A DNA stretch of 64,000 nt from UBA1431 sp002329665. GTDB taxonomy: Bacteria > Bacillota > Clostridia > Christensenellales > UBA1431. Below are positions 25,880-32,628 of the stretch, one piece after another. Where the stretch lies: positions 36,236-100,235 of the forward strand of contig JAXGXY010000004.1 in NCBI GenBank assembly GCA_040772545.1. Direction: 5' to 3'. A program made the translations under genes and the position numbers. The notes under the pieces were generated by a model, which saw only the letters and a program-made list of their open reading frames with translations, was not told the DNA's origin and did not search any database. Position 1 is the first letter of the stretch, and each line of letters begins with the position of its first letter.

Positions 25880-26503
25880 TTACCATGCAGCCGCGTCTGC
25901 GGCGGGGATCATGCCGGAATGGTTGAGCAGGGCGAAAAGGTACGGTTTTTCCTTGTCAAAACCCGTGAAAAGCCGGAGTTCCTCGCGATGGCGCACAATG
26001 ATACCTTTTTTGCGCAGAAGCAACTCGATATGGCCGCTGTTTTCCGCGGCGAACTCGCGCACGTAGACCACCGGCAGCGCGAGCGCCAGATACTCCCCGG
26101 CTTCGGGGTTTTCCTCGTGCAGCGAGGAGATGTCGCGGTAGATGTCCAGCGCGGCGAAAGTCATTTCGGGGAAGATGTTCACGGTTTCGATCTGATGGTG
26201 CTCGCCGCTGTCCGAAGCGGACGTCCCGGCCAGGTAGAGTTCCAGCCCGTCTTCGGAAACGAAGACGCTGAACACGACGCCTTCTACGTGTTTGGGAATG
26301 GGCGCCTCCTCGAATACGGAGCGGAGCCAGTGCACGAACTGCGCGTAGGACTCCAAAAATTCTTCGTGTTCGAACAAAGGCGTATCGGCGATGGAAAACC
26401 TTGCCTCCAGCTGCCTGTTGAGTAACGCCCACCCGTCCTCGAGACGGGGCAGGGCCGAAATGAGTTCGTCCATGCATAAACCGACAGCATCGGGGTCGCT
26501 CAT
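25880..26503 (-). CDS. Hypothetical protein, cytoplasmic
   Basis: 207 residues, acidic, without signal peptide or membrane segment. I do not recognise a family. It reads as a normal coding region (AAAGGA before the ATG, codon use like its neighbours) with a mixed helical part ('HEEFLESYAQFVHWLRSVFEE') and a stretch with strand character ('VVFSVFVSEDGLELYLAG'). It precedes the dnaD-dnaI pair on the same strand but has a likely terminator after it, so a functional link is uncertain. Confidence 0.7.
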   Translation of the reverse strand: MSDPDAVGLCMDELISALPRLEDGWALLNRQLEARFSIADTPLFEHEEFLESYAQFVHWLRSVFEEAPIPKHVEGVVFSVFVSEDGLELYLAGTSASDSGEHHQIETVNIFPEMTFAALDIYRDISSLHEENPEAGEYLALALPVVYVREFAAENSGHIELLLRKKGIIVRHREELRLFTGFDKEKPYLFALLNHSGMIPAADAAAW

Positions 26504-26579
26504 GGTGTGTTTCCTTTCAATGAATTGTGATTTGAACCAGAATATATCTATTCTTTAACGGCTTTGAAATATCCTTTTT

Positions 26580-26588
26580 ATTATAACA
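26580..26588 (-). promoter_or_regulatory. Extended -10 promoter for the gene at 25880-26503
   Basis: Minus-strand TGT followed by TATAAT, about 75 bases before the ATG, within an AT-rich island. No convincing -35. Confidence 0.4.
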
Positions 26589-26787
26589 TATTTTTTAAAG
26601 GGGTTTCCTTTCTTTTTGCTGAATATTGGTGGAATAATGGTGGAAGACCGGTTAAAATGGCCTCGGGCTTTGCCCGGAGGGAGGAGCCCTGCCGCGATCC
26701 CTTCGATCGCGGTTCGTTTGTGGGGAACGCCGGGGCGTATTGGCCCGGAAGGGCTAAGCGAGACGGCGTTTCTGTTTGGAGGTGCGC

Positions 26788-28263
26788 ATGCAGGAAAAGA
26801 TGCCCGTGGTGGACATGCTCGAAAGATGGGCCGGACGAAGCCGCCACCGGCTGCATATGCCCGGCCACAAGGGCGGCAGGGGCCTTGATAACGCGCCCGG
26901 TTTCGACGCGCTTCGTTTCGATGCGACCGAGCTTGCCGACACCGACGACCTGTTCGCGCCGGCCGGCGCGCTGAAAGAGGCGATGGAGCTGGCCGCGGCG
27001 GGGTTTTTCGCGGTCTGGACGCGGTTTCTGACCGCGGGGGCTACGGCCGGCGTCCTCGCGATGCTGCTCTCGCTCGAACCGGGGGCGGACGTCGTTGTGG
27101 GGCGCGACTGCCACCGGTCGGTGGCGGCGGGGGTCGAACTCGCGGGCCTCAGGCCGGTATTCGTCTATCCTGAGACGCTAGAAGACGGCCTGCCCGGGTG
27201 CGTGCGCCCGGACCGCGTCGAGGACGCGCTGAAAAAGCGGCGCGCAGGCGCGGTGGTTGTCACGTACCCGAACTATTACGGCCTGTGCCCGGACCTCGGC
27301 GCTATCCGCGCGGCGGCCGACCGCCACGGCGCGCTGCTGCTGGTCGACGGCGCGCACGGCACGCATTTCGCGAGCGGCGCGCCCGCGCTGCCGCCGTATG
27401 CGGGGCGGTTCGCAGACGTTTGGGTGGACGGAGCGCACAAGACGATTGGCGCGATGGGGCAGGGCGCTTTCATGCATATGGGCGCGCGCGCCAGCGACAA
27501 GGGGATGGCGCGGGAAACGCTCGAACGCGCGCTCGCGCTGGTGCACACGTCGAGCCCGTCCTACCCGGTGCTCGCCTCGCTGGACGCGGCGCGGCAGCGG
27601 CTCTTCACGAAAGGAGCCGAGTGGCAGGACTTCGCGCTCTCGTGCCAGGAAGCGTTGCGGTCCATCGACGCGCTGCCCGGCCTCGCCTGCCCCGGCCTTA
27701 GCGCAACCGGACGGGCGGGTGTCGCCGCTTACGATCCCACGCGGCTGGTGGCTGACGTGCGCGGGCGGGGCTTGACTGGCTATGCGGCTGCGCCTATACT
27801 AAAATCAGCGGGCATAGAGGTCGAAATGTGCGACGGCGCTCGCGTCGTCGGGATAGCGGCCCCGTGGGACCCCGGCGCTTTGACGGCTTTGCGCGGCGCG
27901 CTGGCCGCGCTAAAAGGGGCCGGGCGCGGCGAATGCCCCCCCGAACCGGCGCTGCCGCCGTTTCGGGCACAGGCGATGCGTCCCCCGTCGCGCCGCGTGG
28001 AACTCGTGGAGGTCGCCGGCGCGAAGGGCCGTGTGGCCGCGGCCGCCGTCGGCGCGTACCCGCCTGGCATCCCGGCGCTCTGGCCGGGCGAGGCGGTAAA
28101 CGCGGATGCGGTGCGGTATCTAAAGGGAGTCCTGAACTCGGGCGGCAGGCTTTTCGGCCTGCAGGACGGCAAACTGCCCGTATTCGGCGGTCAGGCTCAG
28201 GAACGTGGGGGCGGCGGGGAAACCCAGAAAAAGGGCCGCCTTTTTGTTAAGGGAGAAAGATGA
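26788..28263 (+). CDS. PLP-dependent Orn/Lys/Arg decarboxylase family protein (YaaO-like)
   Basis: 491 residues from the ATG at 26788 (TGGAGG upstream). It begins with the family's 'HRLHMPGHKGGRG' and has 'ELADTDDL', 'VLLVDGAHGTHF'-like Asp pairing to the PLP ring and the PLP lysine in 'VDGAHKTIGAMGQGAF'. The position just before tmk is that of B. subtilis yaaO. The true substrate of YaaO-type proteins is not settled. The last 17 codons run through a terminator-like hairpin at 28210-28245, so its normal C-terminus may be altered. Its stop overlaps the tmk start (ATGA). Confidence 0.85.
   Translation: MQEKMPVVDMLERWAGRSRHRLHMPGHKGGRGLDNAPGFDALRFDATELADTDDLFAPAGALKEAMELAAAGFFAVWTRFLTAGATAGVLAMLLSLEPGADVVVGRDCHRSVAAGVELAGLRPVFVYPETLEDGLPGCVRPDRVEDALKKRRAGAVVVTYPNYYGLCPDLGAIRAAADRHGALLLVDGAHGTHFASGAPALPPYAGRFADVWVDGAHKTIGAMGQGAFMHMGARASDKGMARETLERALALVHTSSPSYPVLASLDAARQRLFTKGAEWQDFALSCQEALRSIDALPGLACPGLSATGRAGVAAYDPTRLVADVRGRGLTGYAAAPILKSAGIEVEMCDGARVVGIAAPWDPGALTALRGALAALKGAGRGECPPEPALPPFRAQAMRPPSRRVELVEVAGAKGRVAAAAVGAYPPGIPALWPGEAVNADAVRYLKGVLNSGGRLFGLQDGKLPVFGGQAQERGGGGETQKKGRLFVKGER
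28210..28245 (+). terminator. Terminator-like hairpin inside the yaaO-like 3' end
   Basis: GGCGGC (28210-28215) and GCCGCC (28235-28240) with TTTTT (28241-28245) would form an intrinsic terminator, though it lies within the coding sequence and 15 bases before tmk. It could attenuate tmk transcription. Confidence 0.4.
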
Positions 28264-28898
28264 GAGGACTGTTTATCACATTCGAAGGTCCGGACGGCGG
28301 CGGAAAGAGCACGCAGATACGGCTGCTGAACGAGTGGCTCACGGCCTGCGGGCACGAAGTGCTGGTGACGCGGGAGCCCGGCGGCTGCAAGGTCGCCGAG
28401 GAGATCAGGGGGCTTATCCTTGATATCCGCCACACGAGCATGACCCCTGTTACGGAGGCGCTCCTCTACGCCGCGGCGCGCGCGCAGCACGTGGAGGAAG
28501 TCATCGCGCCGGCGCTCGAAGCGGGGAAGACCGTGATTTGCGACAGGTTCCTGGACTCGTCGCTGGCGTACCAGGGTGCAGGTCGGAAGCTGGGCTTTAC
28601 GACGGTGGCGGACATGAACCGCCACGCGACGCACGGCCTCGTTCCTGAGATCACCTTCCTTTGCCGGATCAACACGGAACTCTCGCGCCTGCGGGTGTGG
28701 GGGCGATCCGTCCCCGACCGGCTGGAAAGCGAGAAAACGGATTTCCAGGACCGCGTGCTCAGGGGGTTCGACGAACTTGCGAGGCGTTACCCGGAGCGCA
28801 TAAAGGAAATCGACGCGGGGCGGGACATACAGGTGGTCTACGACGAGATCATCGGACACGTGCGCGCGCTGCTCGAACGGAGGGAGCACGGGGCGTGA
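28260..28898 (+). CDS. tmk: Thymidylate kinase
   Basis: 212 residues. P-loop 'EGPDGGGKST', 'TREPGG', the DR(Y/F) motif 'CDRFLDSSLAYQGAGR' and a lid near residues 140-160. It converts dTMP to dTDP with ATP. It overlaps the yaaO-like gene by four bases and holB by four bases (GTGA), which fits the conserved yaaO-tmk-holB order of Firmicutes. Confidence 0.97.
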   Translation: MRGLFITFEGPDGGGKSTQIRLLNEWLTACGHEVLVTREPGGCKVAEEIRGLILDIRHTSMTPVTEALLYAAARAQHVEEVIAPALEAGKTVICDRFLDSSLAYQGAGRKLGFTTVADMNRHATHGLVPEITFLCRINTELSRLRVWGRSVPDRLESEKTDFQDRVLRGFDELARRYPERIKEIDAGRDIQVVYDEIIGHVRALLERREHGA

Positions 28899-29878
28899 GC
28901 ATACCGCAACAGACCCTGTTCGTTTCCGTACTGAGCGGACGCGTCCCGCACGCCGTGCTCATCACGGGCGAGAGGGGCGCGGGCAAACGGAATACGGCCG
29001 AGCGCCTCGCCGGGATGCTGCTGTGCACGGGGCACCCGAAACCCTGCGGCGCCTGCCGCGGCTGCAGGCTGCGGGAAACCGGGTCGCACCCCGACCTCCT
29101 GCGCGTTTCGGAGCAGAAGGGCACGATAAAAATCGAGACCGTGCGCGATCTTATCGAAGAGCTTTCGAAAAAGCCCTACGGCGAAGGACACCGCGCCGTC
29201 CTCATCGAGAACGCGCAGGCGATGACCGTGCAGGCGCAGAACTGCCTGTTAAAAACGCTGGAGGACCCGCCCGACGGGACCGTGTTCGTGCTGACCTGCC
29301 GCAGCGAGCGGGAACTGCTTCCCACCGTCGTTTCGCGGTGCCGGGTCGTGAGGATCACGGGCGAGGGCGAGGCTGCGGCGCGCGTGCGCCTGGAAAAGGA
29401 GTTGGGGACCGACGCCCGCGAGGCCGCCCTCTTTGCGCGGCTGGGCGAGGGCTATTTCGAAAGGGCGCGGGAATGGGCGTTAGAAAAAGGGCCGATGGAA
29501 CTGCGGCACGGGCTGTGGTCCGTGCTGATGAGGCTGTCCGAACCGGGAGCGGATCCCCTCGCCGGTTACGCGCTTTGCAAGGACCGCGCAGAGGAAGCTG
29601 GCCTTATCCTTTCGGTCTTATCCGGGATATTGGCCGAGGTCCTGCTATACAAACAGGGAGGCGGGGCAATCAGCCCGGACCACGCCCGGGACACGGCGGC
29701 CCTTTCGAAGAAGTTTTCGGGCCCCGGCTTGCAGCGGTGCCTGGAGTGCGCCGCGAGAGCGGGCGCGCTGATCGAGGTCAACGCGCACCGGCAGATGCTC
29801 ATAGAGGACCTGCTGCTCAAAATAAAGGACGCAATGGAGGATTCACTATATGACCAAAGTGATCGGCGTGCGCTTTAA
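28895..29878 (+). CDS. holB: DNA polymerase III delta' subunit
   Basis: 327 residues from a GTG at 28895 overlapping the tmk stop. A degenerate Walker A 'ITGERGAGKRNTAERLA' keeps the Lys; four cysteines 'CTGHPKPCGACRGC' form the Zn module; 'HPDLLRV', 'IEELSKKPYGEGHRAVLIENAQAMTVQAQNCLLKTLEDPP' in parts and 'VVSRCRVV' are the usual clamp-loader motifs. It is a stator part of the sliding-clamp loader. The last 29 bases overlap yaaT, an unusually long overlap. Confidence 0.93.
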   Translation: MSIPQQTLFVSVLSGRVPHAVLITGERGAGKRNTAERLAGMLLCTGHPKPCGACRGCRLRETGSHPDLLRVSEQKGTIKIETVRDLIEELSKKPYGEGHRAVLIENAQAMTVQAQNCLLKTLEDPPDGTVFVLTCRSERELLPTVVSRCRVVRITGEGEAAARVRLEKELGTDAREAALFARLGEGYFERAREWALEKGPMELRHGLWSVLMRLSEPGADPLAGYALCKDRAEEAGLILSVLSGILAEVLLYKQGGGAISPDHARDTAALSKKFSGPGLQRCLECAARAGALIEVNAHRQMLIEDLLLKIKDAMEDSLYDQSDRRAL

Positions 29879-30755
29879 GTGCGCCGGGAAGATATATTAT
29901 TTCGATCCCGGAGGATGGGACGCCCACAGCGGGGACAACGTGATCGTGGAGACGGTGCGCGGCGTCGAATACGGCGAAGTGGTGCTGGGCCCCCGCGAAG
30001 TGGACGAAGAAGAGCTTAGCACGCCCCTGAAAAGCGTCATCCGCGTAGCTACCCCCGAAGACGGGAAGGTGATGGAAGCAAACGCCGCGAAGGCGAAGGA
30101 AGCGTTCGCGATCTGCGAGGCCAAAATAGCGAAGCACCAGCTCGAGATGAAGCTGGTGGACGTCGAGTATACTTTCGACAACAACAAGATCATCTTCTAT
30201 TTCACCGCGGACGGGCGCGTGGACTTCCGCGAGCTGGTGAAGGACCTCGCTTCCGTGTTCCGCGTGCGGATCGAACTGAGGCAGATCGGCGTCAGGGACG
30301 AGGCCAAGATGCTCGGCGGCCTGGGGGGCTGCGGGCGCCCGAACTGCTGCAGCCAGTTCCTCGGCGAGTTCCAGCCGGTCTCGATCAAGATGGCGAAGGA
30401 GCAGAACCTTTCTTTAAGCCCCACCAAAATTTCCGGCCTCTGCGGGCGGCTCATGTGCTGCCTGAAATACGAGCAGGAATACTACGAACGCATGTCCAGG
30501 TGCATGGTGCGCGCGGGCAAGCCGGTCACGACGCCCGACGGCCCGGGCGTCGTCGTGGACAACAACGCGCTCACCGAAACCGCCACCGTGCGCGTGGAAC
30601 TGTCGGACGGCTCGTACGACATGCGCAGTTACCATTATTCCGCCGTGACCCCGCGGAACCGGCACGGCGACGGCGCCCCGCAGAAGACCCGTACGGGCAA
30701 GGACGTTACCGGGAAGGAAGAGGCGGCGGCAGGTCTCGAAGATGATGAAACGTAA
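29850..30755 (+). CDS. ricT: PSP1-domain protein YaaT/RicT
   Basis: 301 residues. The PSP1 C-terminal domain is complete ('TFDNNKIIFYFTADGRVDFRELVKDLA' in parts; 'RIELRQIGVRDEAKMLGGLGGCGR'), with the cysteines of 'GCGRPNCCSQFL' and 'GLCGRLMCCLKYE' that in B. subtilis help hold an Fe-S cluster. In B. subtilis RicT works with RicA/RicF and RNase Y in mRNA maturation and supports sporulation. GGAGG precedes its ATG inside holB. The tail after residue 270 is charged and likely disordered. Confidence 0.93.
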   Translation: MTKVIGVRFKCAGKIYYFDPGGWDAHSGDNVIVETVRGVEYGEVVLGPREVDEEELSTPLKSVIRVATPEDGKVMEANAAKAKEAFAICEAKIAKHQLEMKLVDVEYTFDNNKIIFYFTADGRVDFRELVKDLASVFRVRIELRQIGVRDEAKMLGGLGGCGRPNCCSQFLGEFQPVSIKMAKEQNLSLSPTKISGLCGRLMCCLKYEQEYYERMSRCMVRAGKPVTTPDGPGVVVDNNALTETATVRVELSDGSYDMRSYHYSAVTPRNRHGDGAPQKTRTGKDVTGKEEAAAGLEDDET

Positions 30756-30781
30756 CGATTCCAAGCCGCGCTGAATATTCG

Positions 30782-30824
30782 CGGGGGCCGCCGAAAATCG
30801 TTTCAGGATTATCGGCGGCCCCCG
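30782..30824. terminator. 13-bp stem-loop between convergent genes
   Basis: CGGGGGCCGCCGA (30782-30794) and TCGGCGGCCCCCG (30812-30824) pair perfectly. It ends the tmk-holB-yaaT operon and probably also the opposing hydrolase transcript; T-runs are weak. Confidence 0.6.
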
Positions 30825-30852
30825 TGCTTTGGTCAAGGTCCGGGTTTTAGTG

Positions 30853-31659
30853 TCAAATCCTCTCGTTCAACCACTCGGTGATGTCCCCGAGGATCATGTC
30901 TTTACAGGGTTCATTCAGGATTTCGTGCCACAGGCCGGAGTAAATGAACAGCGACTTATCCTCCGAACCAATTTCACCGAAGAAATCGCGCGAATCCTTT
31001 TCGGACACGATCATGTCGCTTGCGCCGTGCATGACGATGACGGGGTCCGTGAACAGCGCCGCGTTTTCCTTCATCCATGCGTGGCCTTTCTTTACAGCAT
31101 AAAAAAGGCCCAACGTGACTTTGGGTTGGGTATAGGGGTCGTTCTTGTAGGCTTCCACCACGGCCCGGTCTGAGCAAACGGCGTCGGCCAGCGTATTATC
31201 GGTTTCGATATTCGGATCGAGGCCGTCCGGGATGCCAATAAGAGCTTCTTTATTGTCCCTTGTCCACGCCCCCGTCGTTACGAAGCCTTTCACGAGGCCG
31301 GGCCATTTCGTGCCGAAGTACGCGGCGGCATAGCCGCCCAAGCTGTGGCCGAGAACGAATACCGGCAAGCCGGGGTTTTCTTTTAGGGCGAGGTCGACGA
31401 ACACCTTCGCGTCCTTTATGATCTCTTCCTCGTGGCTATAATATGTCCTCGGACCGCCTGAGCGTCCGTGTCCCCTGAGATCGAACCGATACGTCCCGAA
31501 GCCCTGTCTGTTGAGATAGCCGGCGACATAATCGTACCTTCCTTGGTGTTCGCACAAACCGTGGATCATGACGATGGCCGCCCTCGGAGTGTCCAAGACA
31601 TTCACCTTTCCGTACAGTTCAACGCCATCGAACGCCTTTTTCGTAATCTCTCGTTCCAT
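30853..31659 (-). CDS. Alpha/beta hydrolase, monoacylglycerol lipase/lysophospholipase-like
   Basis: 268 residues. 'VMIHGLCEHQGRYDYVAGYL' matches the oxyanion-hole HG motif of this subgroup; nucleophile in 'VLGHSLGGYAA'; Asp in 'VMHGASDMIVS'; His in 'SGLWHEILNEP'. No signal peptide, so intracellular. Likely cleaves fatty acyl esters of glycerol or similar; exact substrate unknown. GGAGGG precedes the ATG. Codon use is less GC-extreme than its neighbours and it interrupts the otherwise conserved yaaT-yabB order, which would fit insertion. Confidence 0.88.
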   Translation of the reverse strand: MEREITKKAFDGVELYGKVNVLDTPRAAIVMIHGLCEHQGRYDYVAGYLNRQGFGTYRFDLRGHGRSGGPRTYYSHEEEIIKDAKVFVDLALKENPGLPVFVLGHSLGGYAAAYFGTKWPGLVKGFVTTGAWTRDNKEALIGIPDGLDPNIETDNTLADAVCSDRAVVEAYKNDPYTQPKVTLGLFYAVKKGHAWMKENAALFTDPVIVMHGASDMIVSEKDSRDFFGEIGSEDKSLFIYSGLWHEILNEPCKDMILGDITEWLNERI

Positions 31660-32029
31660 TTAAGGCCCTCCTTCAATCCGGCATGCCCGTTCAGAAAAAA
31701 CCGTGTATCCCGAGGCTTTTTCGCGCCATAGCATTCCCCCTTTTCGACAATAACCGTTATGGTTTGCGAACTCCTGGTAAGAAGCGGCGGTATCCTCCGC
31801 TTGAAACGGACGATATTGGCAAAGGCCGCAGAGAATTTTTAAGGCAAATACAAAGAGCCCATACGCTTTTTTGAAGCGTACGGACTTCTCTTCTCTCCGG
31901 TCCATATTATCTAAAATTCATTTTATTACAGCCGAATGATCGTGTCAATGTGTTTGCGGCGCCGCCCTCGGCGCGTCAGGGCGGGCCCTTGACCAATCGC
32001 AATATATTATAGCCATAAATGGTTTCGGG
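31660..32029. other. Intergenic stretch, no gene recognised
   Basis: About 370 bases of lower GC content between the hydrolase and the ferredoxin promoter. One modest stem (ACGCTT/AAGCGT, near 31862-31880) is visible. An 81-residue open frame on the minus strand has no supporting features. Confidence 0.45.
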
Positions 32030-32038
32030 TGTTATAAT
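32030..32038 (+). promoter_or_regulatory. Extended -10 promoter for the ferredoxin gene
   Basis: TGT followed by TATAAT (32033-32038), 43 bases before the ATG. Confidence 0.55.
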
Positions 32039-32080
32039 ATCCCCGGTTGTATACGATCATCTTTGGAGGAGGTGAATTCC

Positions 32081-32254
32081 ATGGCTTATATTATCAACGA
32101 CGAATGTATCAGTTGCGGCGCTTGTGAAGCGGAATGCCCCGTGGGTGCTATCTCCGAAGGGGACGGCAAATACGAAATAAACCCCGACGAGTGCATCGAT
32201 TGCGGCGCCTGCGCCGGCGTTTGCCCGGTGGGCGCTCCCAATCCGGCGGAGTAA
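32081..32254 (+). CDS. 2[4Fe-4S] ferredoxin
   Basis: 57 residues from the ATG at 32081, following GGAGGAGGTGA. Two cluster motifs, 'CISCGACEAECP' and 'CIDCGACAGVCP', each CxxCxxCxxxCP. This is the small clostridial-type electron carrier of anaerobic metabolism. It is monocistronic by appearance. Confidence 0.97.
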   Translation: MAYIINDECISCGACEAECPVGAISEGDGKYEINPDECIDCGACAGVCPVGAPNPAE

Positions 32255-32628
32255 GGCGAGGGTTAGAGCCCCCATTCCGGCTTCCCGCAACGCCGATGAG
32301 CCATTTTTAAGGGGCGGTATACGTGATCCTGTGCGGCGCGCACGGACGGCGGGCCGCCCCTTCTGGCGCCAGCGACAGCCGGCCGGAGCGGCGTTGTCAG
32401 GCGCCCAACGATTTTGGTTGAAAAAGGCAGGCTTCGGTGCCGGCGACCCGGGAGGCAGGTTTCTCCTGTGTTTTTGGTATTAGCTGGATTTTCATCCAAT
32501 ATGTTACAAAAATATTTCCATATAATTACGTTTAAATTAACAATATATAGTCTATTATATTTACTGTAACTTTTTACGGGATAAGTCTGCCCAGTAGACG
32601 GATGGCGAACACAACGGGGGGGAGCGGC
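32255..32628 (+). other. Structured intergenic region of unknown role
   Basis: 374 bases. AAGGGGCGG (about 32308) pairs with CCGCCCCTT (about 32353), enclosing a small GTGCG/CGCAC stem; then GGCGCC and a matching GGCGCC about 35 bases on (32367-32402) enclose GACA/TGTC and GCCGGCCGG. After about 32480 the sequence turns AT-rich and likely holds the promoter of the next gene. I matched no known riboswitch. Confidence 0.35.

Noticed and set aside
26564..26974. 136-codon open frame overlapping the start of the yaaO-like gene
   Set aside because: It enters the coding sequence in the wrong frame and lacks a ribosome site.
31660..31905. 81-codon open frame on the minus strand before the hydrolase
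   Set aside because: No ribosome site, no recognisable family, and the reading passes through a hairpin.
32255..32628. Cyclic di-AMP (ydaO) or other known riboswitch before the wall protein gene
   Set aside because: The conserved segments of these classes are not present on the plus strand.
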